From the NCBI GenBank assembly GCA_900554205.1, contig USGM01000016.1:1-35684 (forward strand): 35,684 nt of DNA, in the 5' to 3' direction. The notes under the pieces were generated by a model. That model did no database searches and was not told where the DNA came from. It saw only the letters and a list, made by a program, of their open reading frames with translations. The position numbers and the translations under genes were made by a program. Positions 1-8,284 of the stretch are shown in pieces. The DNA is from an uncultured Lachnospiraceae bacterium (GTDB lineage Bacteria > Bacillota > Clostridia > Lachnospirales > Lachnospiraceae). Within the stretch, counting starts at the first letter, position 1. Every line of letters begins with the position of its first letter.

Positions 1-351
1 TTTACATCCATTGTAAATTCCCTGAATCAGGATATTCTTACGCCGATTCTGGCGATCTTCGGAGGAACGGATTTCAGCTATCTGACGTTGAAGCTCGGCA
101 CGGGGGAGAATGCGCCGGTATTGAATTACGGAAACTTTATTACAGCAGTCATCAACTTCCTGATCACGGCGCTGGTGATCTTCCTGCTGATCAAGGTGAT
201 TAATAAAATCGGAGACAAGCTCAGCCACAAGGAGAACAAGCCTGCGGCGCCCACGACAAAGAAGTGCCCGTTCTGTAAGAGTGAGATAGCGATTGAGGCA
301 ACGAGATGCCCGCATTGCACCTCGATGCTGGAGGAGACGAAGCAGGGATAA
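1..351 (+). CDS. mscL: Large-conductance mechanosensitive channel, zinc-ribbon variant (5' truncated)
   Basis: The frame is already open at base 1, so the start and first transmembrane helix lie outside the window. The visible part has the MscL periplasmic loop, then a second transmembrane helix (about 123-200, rich in I, L, V and F) and a cytoplasmic tail. MscL is a homopentameric membrane valve that opens under osmotic downshock. Instead of the usual short helical bundle, this protein ends in a CPFC...CPHC zinc ribbon (about 264-320), a tail seen in some Firmicute MscL proteins. The downstream lipoprotein gene starts 19 bases after the stop, so the two may be cotranscribed. The family call is confident; the function of the ribbon is unknown. 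Confidence 0.88.
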   Translation, partial: FTSIVNSLNQDILTPILAIFGGTDFSYLTLKLGTGENAPVLNYGNFITAVINFLITALVIFLLIKVINKIGDKLSHKENKPAAPTTKKCPFCKSEIAIEATRCPHCTSMLEETKQG

Positions 352-370
352 AAGTTTGCAATTCATAGAA

Positions 371-1444
371 ATGAGGAAAATAGTGAGAGCTACAGAGGAT
401 AAGAAGGGAAAAAAGTACATAGTGGCAGCGTTGTGCGTCGGTCTGCTCGCGGGTATGACCGGCTGCGGGAATGCGGAGACAAGGATTAATGCGGCGACGG
501 AGCTGATACGCAATCTGGATTATCAGGGGGCGCTGGAGGAGCTTGACGCGGCAGAGGCGGAGGGCGAGAATATGCGTCTGGTCGAACGCTCCAGAGGCAT
601 CGCTTATATGGGACTGACGGAGTACGGCGAGGCGGTACAGGCGTTTTTAAACTCGCTAGAGGGAAGCAACGGCTTTCTGGAGGAGATCGACTTTGATCTG
701 AATTATTATCTGGCGGCAGCTTATACGAAGAATGAGCAGTATGCGGAGGCGGAAAGCACCTATGATGCGATACTTGCGCTGCGTCCCGACGAGAAGGATG
801 CCTATTTCCTGCGGGGAAATGTCCGTATGAGTCTCGGAAATTATCAGGGGGCGAAGGAGGATTTTGACCGTGTTGTCCTGATGGAGCCCAGAAATTATGA
901 CCGGCTGATCAGCATTTACGAGGTGCTGGCCCATTTCGGCTATAAGGAGGCAGGGCAGGAGTACCTGCAGACGGCGCTTGTGTCGGGAGACAAGCAGATG
1001 GACAACTATGTCATCGGGCGGATCTACTATTATCTCGGGGAATATCAGAAGGCGTGCATTGCGCTCGAGGAGGCGCGGGAAAAGGGTGGCGTCCGGAGCT
1101 ACCTGTATCTGGGGCGTTCCTATGAGGCGACCGGCGATTACAACTATGCAGCCAGCGTGTATAACAGCTATCTGGCGAAATACGACGGCAATGCGGAGCT
1201 GTATAACCAGCTCGGACTCTGTGAGATGGCGAAGGGGGAATACAAGAAGGCTCTGGATGCATTCCAGGCGGGAATGAAGCTCGGCGAGAGCAGTATGATG
1301 CAGTCCCTCTCCTTCAATGAGATCGTGGCTTATGAGTATCTGGAGGAATATGAACAGGCATTTGTATTGATGGGAAATTATCTGAAAAATTATCCGGATG
1401 ATGCGCAGGCACAGAGAGAATATGCTTTTCTTTCGACGAGGTAG
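371..1444 (+). CDS. TPR-repeat lipoprotein
   Basis: A 357-residue protein. The start was set at the ATG at 371 because it gives a basic N-terminus, a hydrophobic stretch and a lipobox (GMTGC, Cys32), a typical type II signal peptide; the frame stays open upstream, but those residues overlap mscL in another frame and look non-coding. The mature part is almost wholly tetratricopeptide-like helical pairs (repeated A...Y..Y, LG.Y..A and Y...G patterns), so it probably acts as a protein-interaction scaffold on the outer face of the membrane. No catalytic motif is seen. The ribosome site is weak, consistent with coupling to mscL. The stop lies only 3 bases from the stop of the convergent regulator. 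The precise role is unknown. Confidence 0.8.
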   Translation: MRKIVRATEDKKGKKYIVAALCVGLLAGMTGCGNAETRINAATELIRNLDYQGALEELDAAEAEGENMRLVERSRGIAYMGLTEYGEAVQAFLNSLEGSNGFLEEIDFDLNYYLAAAYTKNEQYAEAESTYDAILALRPDEKDAYFLRGNVRMSLGNYQGAKEDFDRVVLMEPRNYDRLISIYEVLAHFGYKEAGQEYLQTALVSGDKQMDNYVIGRIYYYLGEYQKACIALEEAREKGGVRSYLYLGRSYEATGDYNYAASVYNSYLAKYDGNAELYNQLGLCEMAKGEYKKALDAFQAGMKLGESSMMQSLSFNEIVAYEYLEEYEQAFVLMGNYLKNYPDDAQAQREYAFLSTR

Positions 1445-1447
1445 CAA

Positions 1448-1792
1448 TCAGGACTGCTGTGTCTGCAGATACCTTGCATAATCCATGAGATGATCGATTG
1501 TGCTACTCTCAAAGGTCAGCATGGTATTCACAATATCGGTTATGGTATAACGGTCAGATACGCGTCGGTTCAGCACGATGGGATCCTTGCGGTAGGAGGT
1601 TCTGCCGAGCAGATAATCTGTCGTCACTCCGAAGAAATCAGCGAGCTTGCAAAGCGTGGAAAGGTCGGGAGAATGAACGTCGTTTTCGTAGTTTGAAACA
1701 GTACCCACAGAGACATTCAGATAGACGGCAAGCTCTTTCTGGCCGATTTCCTTTTCTTTTCTCAGTTCTGTGAGAATTCTTCCTGTAGTCAT
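1448..1792 (-). CDS. XRE-family helix-turn-helix regulator
   Basis: A 114-residue protein with an N-terminal Cro/CI-type HTH domain (about residues 3-65: IGQKELAVYLNVSVGTVSNYEN, then LCKLADFFGVTTDYLLGR) and a short helical C-terminus. The start at 1792 was chosen over an in-frame ATG at 1858 because a GGAAGGAAC ribosome site lies about 10 bases upstream on the minus strand, whereas the upstream ATG has none. It is a cytoplasmic DNA-binding protein with no sensor domain beyond a small helical tail. It is transcribed divergently from nrdD2, so local control of that promoter is possible but unproven. It converges with the TPR lipoprotein gene with no room for a terminator. Confidence 0.85.
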   Translation of the reverse strand: MTTGRILTELRKEKEIGQKELAVYLNVSVGTVSNYENDVHSPDLSTLCKLADFFGVTTDYLLGRTSYRKDPIVLNRRVSDRYTITDIVNTMLTFESSTIDHLMDYARYLQTQQS

Positions 1793-1986
1793 ATAATTAC
1801 TGTTCCTTCCCAAAGCCGTGATTCTATGTACTGTAAAATTGATTTTATCCTTTTTCACGCTGCGTAAAACATAAATTCACAAAACCAATAAAAATACTGA
1901 ATTCCGGCATGAAAATTCAGCAAATCTAAAACGACACAATATGTTCGGAAAGGAGATCTGAACACCACCATATCTTGTATCATACA

Positions 1987-2015
1987 TTGACTTTTAAAGC
2001 ATGGAATGCTAAGAT
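1987..2015 (+). promoter_or_regulatory. Promoter for nrdD2
   Basis: A TTGACT -35 (1987-1992), a 17-base spacer and a TAAGAT -10 (2010-2015) preceded by TG at the extended -10 position. The predicted start is near 2022, giving a leader of about 70 nt that can pair with itself (GTCC/GGAC arms, with GACAC/GTGTC inside). The remaining bases between 1793 and 1986 hold no gene that I can support. Confidence 0.6.
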
Positions 2016-2090
2016 AGATACATATGCGGTCCTGGGACACAGGTGTCGCGGGACGAAACGGCTCAGTATGACAGGGGGAGGTTTCCGGAT

Positions 2091-4478
2091 ATGCAGGTAA
2101 TCAAAAGAAATGGGGAAAAGGCAGATTTTACGCTGGTGAAGATCAATGATGTCATCATGAAGGCATTTACGGCAACGCAGATGAGCTATACAAATGACAT
2201 TATCGATCTGCTCGCGCTGCGCGTGACGGCGGATTTTCAGGACAAGGTGAAGGAGGATGCCATCCACGTGGAGGACATTCAGGACAGTGTGGAGCGCGTT
2301 CTGGGACAGGCAGGCTATGAGGAGGTTGCAAAAGCCTTCATCCTTTACCGCAAGCAGCGGGAGAAGATGCGTACAATGACTTCAACCATTCTGGATTACA
2401 AGGAAGTGGTCAACGGCTATGTCAAGGTGGAGGACTGGCGTGTCCGGGAGAACTCCACGGTCACTTACTCCGTCGGCGGGCTGATCTTAAGCAACTCCGG
2501 TGCGGTCACGGCGAACTACTGGCTCTCGGAGATTTATGACGAGGAGATTGCGGAGGCGCATAGAAATGCGGACATCCACATCCACGATCTCTCCATGCTC
2601 ACGGGCTACTGCGCCGGCTGGTCTTTAAAGCAGCTGATTCAGGAGGGGCTTGGGGGTATCACGGGAAAAATCACATCGGCTCCGGCAAGGCACCTCTCCG
2701 TGCTCTGCAACCAGATGGTTAATTTCCTCGGAATCATGCAGAATGAGTGGGCGGGAGCGCAGGCATTTTCTTCCTTTGATACTTACCTTGCGCCCTTTGT
2801 AAAGGTAGACAATCTGAGCTACAGCGAAGTAAAGAAATGTATTGAGGCATTTATTTACGGTGTAAATACACCGAGCCGGTGGGGAACCCAGGCGCCCTTT
2901 TCCAACATCACGCTCGATTGGACGGTACCGGATGATCTCGCAGAGCTTCCGGCGATTGTCGGCGGCGTGGAAATGGATTTCAAGTACAAGGATTGCAAGC
3001 CGGAGATGGATATGGTCAACAGGGCATTCATCGAGACGATGATCGAGGGAGATGCGAACGGAAGAGGCTTCCAGTACCCGATTCCTACCTATTCCATCAC
3101 AAAGGATTTCGACTGGTCAGATACGGAGAATAACCGGCTTCTGTTTGAGATGACGGCAAAGTACGGTACACCGTATTTTTCAAATTATATCAACTCGGAC
3201 ATGCAGCCGAGCGATGTGCGCAGCATGTGCTGTCGTCTGCGCCTTGACCTCCGCGAGCTGCGGAAGAAGACGGGCGGATTTTTCGGCTCTGGCGAGAGCA
3301 CGGGAAGTGTCGGCGTTGTGACGGTCAACCTTCCGAGGATCGCTTATCTGTCCGCCAACGAGGATGAATTTTTCGCAAGACTGAATCATATGATGGACAT
3401 TGCCGCGCGGTCCCTGAAAATCAAGAGAGGCGTTATTTCCAGACTTCTCGGGGAAGGACTGTACCCTTATACCAGACGGTATCTCGGTTCCTTTGACAAT
3501 CATTTCTCAACGATCGGGCTGATCGGCATGAATGAGGTCGGACTGAATGCCAACTGGCTGCGCGCGGATATGACGAATGAGAAAACGCAGGAGTTTGCAA
3601 AGAAGGTGCTCAACCATATGCGCAACCGCCTGTCCGATTATCAAGAGCTGTACGGTGACCTCTACAATCTGGAGGCAACACCGGCGGAGAGTACGACCTA
3701 CCGTCTGGCCAAGCATGACAAGAAGCGCTGGCCGGCGATCCGCACCGCGGGAAAGCCGGGTGATACGCCCTATTATACAAATTCTTCCCATCTGCCTGTG
3801 GATTACACGACGGATATTTTTGATGCCCTTGATATTCAGGATGAATTACAGACCTTGTACACTTCGGGAACAGTGTTCCACGCATTCCTCGGCGAGAAGC
3901 TGCCGGACTGGAAGGCGGCGGCAGCCCTTGTGCGCACGATAGCACAGAATTATAAGCTGCCCTACTATACGCTTTCCCCGACCTACTCTATCTGTAAGAC
4001 ACACGGCTATCTCGCGGGAGAGGTGAAGACCTGCCCTCACTGCGGGGCGAAGACGGAGGTCTATAGCCGTATCACAGGTTATTACAGACCGGTTCAGAAC
4101 TGGAATGACGGAAAGCTGCAGGAGTATGCGAACCGTAAGGAGTACGACATTGCACATTCGGTATTAAAGCGCCCGATACGGACGATGGCGAAGCTGTCCG
4201 ATTTCAAGGGGGATGTTGAGGTTGAGATCGGGCAGCCGAAGAATATGCGTTATCTGTTCACGACGAAAACCTGTCCGAACTGCCAGCTGGCGAAGGAATA
4301 TCTTCGGGATGTCAGCTATGTAATCATAGATGCGGAGGAAAATATGGAGCTGGCGCAGCGCTACGGTGTGATGCAGGCGCCGACGCTGGTTGTGATAGAT
4401 GGGAATTCCCAGAGAAAATATGTCAATGCATCCAATATCAGAAAATTTGCGGAACAGCTGCAGGTTTCACTGGGATGA
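2091..4478 (+). CDS. nrdD: Anaerobic (class III) ribonucleoside-triphosphate reductase with C-terminal redoxin domain
   Basis: A 795-residue glycyl-radical enzyme that reduces NTPs to dNTPs in the cytoplasm without oxygen. In order: ATP-cone (residues 1-95), the ten-stranded barrel with a candidate active-site Cys in GYCAGWSL (Cys174) and a second pair in SMCCRL (380-381), a zinc site (Cys635, CPHC 648-651), then the glycyl-radical segment ITGYYRPVQNW with Gly663. A thioredoxin/glutaredoxin-like domain with CPNC (728-731) and a QAPTL cis-proline follows at about 718-795. This layout matches the NrdD type that takes electrons from a redoxin rather than formate (Neisseria bacilliformis type), here fused to its probable reductant. 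The ATG at 2091 has a GGGGGAGG site; an upstream in-frame GTG at 2043 has none. No activase gene is adjacent. It heads an apparent operon with pyrF and thrH. Confidence 0.93.
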   Translation: MQVIKRNGEKADFTLVKINDVIMKAFTATQMSYTNDIIDLLALRVTADFQDKVKEDAIHVEDIQDSVERVLGQAGYEEVAKAFILYRKQREKMRTMTSTILDYKEVVNGYVKVEDWRVRENSTVTYSVGGLILSNSGAVTANYWLSEIYDEEIAEAHRNADIHIHDLSMLTGYCAGWSLKQLIQEGLGGITGKITSAPARHLSVLCNQMVNFLGIMQNEWAGAQAFSSFDTYLAPFVKVDNLSYSEVKKCIEAFIYGVNTPSRWGTQAPFSNITLDWTVPDDLAELPAIVGGVEMDFKYKDCKPEMDMVNRAFIETMIEGDANGRGFQYPIPTYSITKDFDWSDTENNRLLFEMTAKYGTPYFSNYINSDMQPSDVRSMCCRLRLDLRELRKKTGGFFGSGESTGSVGVVTVNLPRIAYLSANEDEFFARLNHMMDIAARSLKIKRGVISRLLGEGLYPYTRRYLGSFDNHFSTIGLIGMNEVGLNANWLRADMTNEKTQEFAKKVLNHMRNRLSDYQELYGDLYNLEATPAESTTYRLAKHDKKRWPAIRTAGKPGDTPYYTNSSHLPVDYTTDIFDALDIQDELQTLYTSGTVFHAFLGEKLPDWKAAAALVRTIAQNYKLPYYTLSPTYSICKTHGYLAGEVKTCPHCGAKTEVYSRITGYYRPVQNWNDGKLQEYANRKEYDIAHSVLKRPIRTMAKLSDFKGDVEVEIGQPKNMRYLFTTKTCPNCQLAKEYLRDVSYVIIDAEENMELAQRYGVMQAPTLVVIDGNSQRKYVNASNIRKFAEQLQVSLG

Positions 4479-4497
4479 GACAACAGGAGGAGAGAAA

Positions 4498-5457
4498 ATG
4501 ATTAACAGACTTATTGCAGGAATCAGAAAGACGAATGCACCGATCGTGGTCGGACTGGATCCGATGATGAAATTTGTACCGGAATATATCAAACAGCAGG
4601 CGTTTGCAGAGTCCGGAGAGACGCTGGAGGGCGCAGCAGAGGCGATCTGGCAGTACAATAAGGGGCTGGTGGATGCGATCTATGATCTGATTCCGGCGGT
4701 GAAGCCGCAGGTTGCCATGTATGAACAGTTTGGCATACCAGGCATGATTGCCTTTAAGAAGACCGTTGACTACTGTAAGGAGAAGGGGCTGGTCGTAATC
4801 GGCGACATCAAGCGCGGGGACATTGGTTCCACCTCGGAGGCATATGCGGTCGGACATCTGGGAAGAGTCCAGGTCGGCAGCAAGAGCTATGCAGGCTTTG
4901 ACGAGGACTTTGTGACGGTGAATCCCTATCTCGGTTCGGATGGCGTTAAGCCGTTTACCAAGATCTGCGCGGAGGAGAAGAAGGGCATTTTCGTTCTGGT
5001 AAAGACCTCCAACCCCAGCAGCGGTGAATTTCAGGACAGACTGATCGACGGAAGACCGCTCTATGAGTATGTCGGCGAGCAGGTGGCGGCATGGGGAGCG
5101 GAATGCATGCCGGAAACCGGTGATTACAGCTATGTGGGCGCTGTGGTCGGCGCGACCTATCCCGAGCAGGGGAAGGTTCTGAGAAAGCTGATGCCGAAGA
5201 CCTTCATCCTCGTTCCCGGCTATGGGGCGCAGGGCGGAAAGGGTGCCGATCTGGTACACTTCTTTAATGAGGACGGGCTGGGTGCAATCATCAATTCCTC
5301 CAGAGGAATTATTGCGGCTTACCAGCAGGAGCAGTATGCTGGCTACGGAGAGAAGGCATATGCGGACGCGGCAAGGGCGGCAGTGCTTGCGATGAGAGAG
5401 GATATTGCGGCGGCGTTGGATAATTTTTTTGAGAGACAGAAAATCAGCGGAAAATAA
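4498..5457 (+). CDS. pyrF: Orotidine 5'-phosphate decarboxylase
   Basis: A 319-residue protein of the longer type 2 OMP decarboxylase family (about 270-320 residues). It converts OMP to UMP, the last step of de novo pyrimidine synthesis. The catalytic signature DIKRGDIGST is visible (Asp103, Lys105, Asp108), with VGLDP near the N-terminus and a phosphate-binding PGYGAQGG segment near the C-terminus. The ATG at 4498 follows AGGAGGAG with good spacing, 19 bases after nrdD2, so the gene probably shares its transcript. Pairing with an RNR links pyrimidine and dNTP supply. The usual partner pyrE is not in the window. Confidence 0.95.
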   Translation: MINRLIAGIRKTNAPIVVGLDPMMKFVPEYIKQQAFAESGETLEGAAEAIWQYNKGLVDAIYDLIPAVKPQVAMYEQFGIPGMIAFKKTVDYCKEKGLVVIGDIKRGDIGSTSEAYAVGHLGRVQVGSKSYAGFDEDFVTVNPYLGSDGVKPFTKICAEEKKGIFVLVKTSNPSSGEFQDRLIDGRPLYEYVGEQVAAWGAECMPETGDYSYVGAVVGATYPEQGKVLRKLMPKTFILVPGYGAQGGKGADLVHFFNEDGLGAIINSSRGIIAAYQQEQYAGYGEKAYADAARAAVLAMREDIAAALDNFFERQKISGK

Positions 5458-5477
5458 AATGAGGGAGATTTAGTTGT

Positions 5478-6086
5478 ATGTTTATTACATGTTTGGATCT
5501 GGAAGGGGTACTGGTACCGGAAATATGGATTGCGTTTGCGGAGGCAAGCGGTATTCCTGAGTTAAAGAGAACAACGAGAGATGAGCCTGATTATGACAAG
5601 CTCATGAAATGGCGTATCGGAATATTGAAGGAGCACGGTCTGGGGTTGAAGGAGATTCAGGAGACGATCGGGAAGATTGATCCGATTCCCGGTGCAAAGG
5701 AGTTTCTGGATGAACTGAGGAGCTTTTCCCAGGTCATAATCATCAGTGACACCTTCACACAGTTCGCAACACCGCTGATGAAAAAGCTGGGATGGCCGAC
5801 CATCTTCTGCAACTCTCTGGAGGTTGCTGAAAATGGAGAGATCACAGGTTTTCAGATGAGAATTGAAAATTCCAAACTCACGACGGTGAAGGCGTTACAG
5901 TCGATCGGCTACGAGACGATTGCCAGCGGAGACAGCTATAATGATCTGGGAATGATTAAGGCGAGCAAGGCGGGCTTCCTCTTCAAGAGCACGGATAAGA
6001 TCAAGGCGGAGAACCCGGAACTGCCGGCATACGACACCTATGAAGAGCTGATGGCGGCGATCAAGGCGGCGATGAAGGAACAGTAA
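5478..6086 (+). CDS. thrH: ThrH: phosphoserine phosphatase / homoserine phosphotransferase
   Basis: A 202-residue HAD-superfamily enzyme. The N-terminus CLDLEGVLVPEIWIAFAE closely matches the Pseudomonas ThrH family, which dephosphorylates phosphoserine and can transfer the phosphate to homoserine, bridging serine and threonine synthesis. HAD motifs: Asp7 in LDLEG (nucleophile), SDTF (about residue 89 onward), a lysine in the cap region and GDSYND near residue 155. The ATG at 5478 follows GGGAGA and lies 20 bases after pyrF, suggesting one operon. No other serine or threonine genes are nearby. Alternative: a general phosphatase with another substrate. Confidence 0.88.
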   Translation: MFITCLDLEGVLVPEIWIAFAEASGIPELKRTTRDEPDYDKLMKWRIGILKEHGLGLKEIQETIGKIDPIPGAKEFLDELRSFSQVIIISDTFTQFATPLMKKLGWPTIFCNSLEVAENGEITGFQMRIENSKLTTVKALQSIGYETIASGDSYNDLGMIKASKAGFLFKSTDKIKAENPELPAYDTYEELMAAIKAAMKEQ

Positions 6087-6097
6087 AGGAAAGTAAA

Positions 6098-6556
6098 ATG
6101 ATAAGTAAGACAAAATATGAGGCTTCTCCGGCAGAGATTGACCGCATCTTTGAAAGGGCGAAGCTCGGCAAGGTGCTCTCGGCAAAGCCACTTGGAGAGG
6201 GAGAATTTAATGCGGCATATCGCGTGGAGACAGAGCAGGGAAGATATGTATTGAAAATTGCGCCCCCAAAGGAGTCGACGATCCTGACCTATGAGCGGGA
6301 TATGATGCATTCGGAGGTTTTCTGGTATGAGCAGATCAGGAAGCATACAACAGTAACAACAGTAATAATGACGGCAGCAACAATGCAGGCAGCAGTGCGA
6401 ATACGACAGATACAACCATCAAAGCTCCGAAGACCGGAGATACTTCTAATGATGCACTCTGGATCGTATTGCTTGTTGTGGCATCCATCGCAGGACTTGC
6501 CGGATTTGCTGAAATTCTTGCAATCAGAAAAAAGAAGGACTTTGAGTAATTTGTAA
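6098..6556 (+). pseudogene. Truncated aminoglycoside-phosphotransferase-fold kinase, out-of-frame chimera
   Basis: Residues 1 to about 83 look like the N-lobe of an APH/choline-kinase-type phosphotransferase: a glycine loop (LGEGEFNAAY), a nucleotide-binding lysine in YVLKIAP, and HSEVFWYEQIRKHT. Intact relatives have about 250-300 residues with a C-lobe containing HGD...N and D; none of this is present. After about base 6343-6370 the sequence instead encodes, in the +1 frame relative to this gene, the C-terminus of a wall-anchored surface protein. The last 65 or so residues of this frame are therefore probably meaningless. The ribosome site AGGAAAG is intact and the gene follows thrH by 11 bases. 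It is most likely a deletion-born pseudogene; assembly error cannot be excluded. Confidence 0.7.
6343..6549 (+). pseudogene. C-terminal remnant of an LPXTG-like wall-anchored surface protein
   Basis: Reading in the frame starting at 6343 gives an Asn/Ser/Gly-rich linker, then APKTGDTSND, a hydrophobic helix (about 20 residues, WIVLLVVASIAGLAGFAEIL) and a basic tail IRKKKDFE before a TAA stop at 6547-6549. This is the standard sortase sorting-signal layout (PKTG box, membrane span, positive tail). No start codon, signal peptide or ectodomain precedes it, because the kinase fragment is joined directly upstream in another frame. It is the 3' end of a surface-protein gene that has lost its body. 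Confidence 0.75.
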
Positions 6557-6651
6557 GTAAGAGGGAAGAACGCCAAAATTAAAATCATCACTTTTCACAG
6601 AAAATCATGTGGAAAAGGGAAATGCAAAAATAAAAATCCAGAAAATTTACT

Positions 6652-6712
6652 AAACTTGCAAGGTGCGGGAATACTTCTGTATGGAAAGAAGTGCGCATTT
6701 TGCAAGTTTTTT
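6652..6712 (+). terminator. Long-stem intrinsic terminator before the malE promoter region
   Basis: Perfect 10-base arms (6652-6661 and 6700-6709) continue inward through six further pairs including two G-U pairs (GGTGCG/CGCATT), with ACTTC/GAAGT deeper inside, and a run of six Ts at 6707-6712. It sits about 100 bases after the surface-protein tail and probably ended that gene. It now also shields the maltodextrin operon from upstream transcription. Confidence 0.75.
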
Positions 6713-6725
6713 ATGGAAAAACGCC

Positions 6726-6737
6726 GAAAACGTTTTC
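6726..6737. promoter_or_regulatory. LacI/GalR-type operator upstream of malE
   Basis: The perfect 12-base palindrome GAAAACGTTTTC has the central CG and AT-flanked form typical of LacI-family sites (MalR or CcpA-like). It lies about 110 bases upstream of the malE promoter. The regulator gene is not in the window. An activator or catabolite-control role is possible given the distance. Confidence 0.5.
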
Positions 6738-6844
6738 AGAAAAGTTTCGAAACAAACACAAAAAAAGGTTCGGAAATGGGTAAAAAATATACAAAACATA
6801 CATCAAAACAACCAAAGAGTGTAAAAAGTGCACAAAAACCATGC

Positions 6845-6873
6845 TTGACGGAAGAAAAATCATGTGCTACCAT
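6845..6873 (+). promoter_or_regulatory. Promoter for malE operon
   Basis: TTGACG (6845-6850), a 17-base spacer and TACCAT (6868-6873) with TG at the extended -10 position. The predicted leader is about 80 nt. The rest of the 413-base gap (6550-6962) holds the terminator, the palindrome and A-rich sequence. A 75-codon frame at 6656-6883 overlaps all of these and is not treated as a gene. Confidence 0.6.
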
Positions 6874-6962
6874 GGCATTGTGAACAGGAAAGAGGTTCAC
6901 AGAAAAATCTGTAAACCGTCAGTGGGAAACACTGACAAAGAGAAACAGGGAGGAAAATCAGA

Positions 6963-8267
6963 ATGAAGAAAAAAATAATCGCTATTTTGATGGCAACAGC
7001 AATGGTTGCAGCAATGGCAGGTTGCGGAAACAACGATACGCCTGCGAGCAGCTCGGACAACAGCTCCAGCACACAAAGCTCTGAGGCGTCCAAGGAGGAT
7101 AACTCCGGTACAACAGAGGTGACAGATGTTACCCTGAAGGTATGGGTACCTAACAACCAGGTAGACACCGGCATTATCGACGAGCAGGAGACAGCTTTCG
7201 CAGCAGCTCATCCCGAATGGAACATTAAATGGGTGACCGAGATCGTCGGAGATGATACGGCAAAGACAGAGCTTTTGAAGGATGTTGATGCAGGAGCTGA
7301 CGTATTCATGTTCGCATCCGATCAGCTGCTTGAGATGGTTGACGCAGGCGCAATCGCTCAGCTGGGTGGCGAGGCAGAGAAGATGGTTCAGGAGACCATC
7401 GATGAATCTGTTCGGGCTACCGCAATGGCAGGAGACGAGACCTACGCAATTCCTTATACTCACAACACGTTCTTCATGTACTATGACAAGAGCATCATGA
7501 GTGATGACGATATCACTTCCCTTGAGAAGATCATGGCGAAGGATACCGCAGACAATGTTTACAATTTCTACTTTGAGTCTGCAGGCGGCTGGAAGCTCGG
7601 TGCTTATTACTACGGCGCTGGACTGACTGTATTCGGACCGGAAGGAAATGATCTTTCTGTAGGCTGTGACTGGAACAACGAGACCGGTTATGCGGTAACA
7701 AACTACCTGATTGACCTGATCAACAATCCGAAATGTGCATACGACGGCGAAATTTCCGTATCTGAGCTGATCGCAGACCACAGACTCGGCGTTTGGTTTG
7801 ACGGCGCATGGAACTACAATATGTACGCAGATGCTCTTGGCGATGACCTCGGCATGGCAATCCTGCCCACCTTCAATCCCGACGGAAACGATTACCAGCT
7901 TAAGGGCTTCTACAGCTCCAAGTGTATCGGCGTAAACGCTCACTCCAAGAATATGGCAGCAGCGGTAGCCTTTGCAACGTTTCTGGGAAATGAGGAGAAC
8001 CAGCTCCTCCGTTTTGAGAAGTCTGCACAGGTTCCTGCAAACATCAACGCAGCAGCTAACGAGAAGGTTACCTCTGATCCGCTGTCCGCAGTTATCGCAC
8101 AGGAGGCTAGTGAGGCAAGCGTTATGCAGCCTACCCACACCACCTTCTCCAGCAGATACTGGACTTATGCAAACGCAATCCCTACCGAGATCAGAAGCGG
8201 TGATTTGAACAAGAACAACATTCAGGAAAAGCTGGATACCTTCGTAGCATCCATGACTGCTGAATAA
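6963..8267 (+). CDS. malE: Maltodextrin ABC transporter substrate-binding lipoprotein
   Basis: A 434-residue family-1 solute-binding protein. The type II signal peptide ends in MAGC (Cys21), followed by a Ser/Asp-rich linker (about 24-55). The mature domain begins TLKVWVPNNQVDTGIIDEQETAF and contains the HPEWNIKW, FMFASDQL and YAIPYTHN segments typical of maltose/maltodextrin-binding proteins. It captures glucan oligosaccharides outside the membrane and delivers them to MalFG. The start follows GGGAGGAAAA. It leads malF and malG, with pullulanase and amylase behind them, which supports an alpha-glucan ligand. Codon choice looks biased toward a highly expressed set compared with neighbours, as expected for a binding protein. 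Confidence 0.88.
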   Translation: MKKKIIAILMATAMVAAMAGCGNNDTPASSSDNSSSTQSSEASKEDNSGTTEVTDVTLKVWVPNNQVDTGIIDEQETAFAAAHPEWNIKWVTEIVGDDTAKTELLKDVDAGADVFMFASDQLLEMVDAGAIAQLGGEAEKMVQETIDESVRATAMAGDETYAIPYTHNTFFMYYDKSIMSDDDITSLEKIMAKDTADNVYNFYFESAGGWKLGAYYYGAGLTVFGPEGNDLSVGCDWNNETGYAVTNYLIDLINNPKCAYDGEISVSELIADHRLGVWFDGAWNYNMYADALGDDLGMAILPTFNPDGNDYQLKGFYSSKCIGVNAHSKNMAAAVAFATFLGNEENQLLRFEKSAQVPANINAAANEKVTSDPLSAVIAQEASEASVMQPTHTTFSSRYWTYANAIPTEIRSGDLNKNNIQEKLDTFVASMTAE

Positions 8268-8284
8268 ATTCAGGAAAAAAGAAG

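Noticed and set aside
1934..1942. ACACAATAT as an NrdR box upstream of nrdD2
   Set aside because: Only the first half of the NrdR consensus matches and no second box at helical spacing is present.
6656..6883. A 75-codon frame upstream of malE
   Set aside because: It begins inside the terminator hairpin, runs across the operator and promoter, and encodes a Lys-rich peptide without family-like features.
6897..8138. A 413-codon open frame on the minus strand opposite malE
   Set aside because: It has no family-like motif and lacks a plausible start context. malE has signal peptide, ribosome site and operon context.
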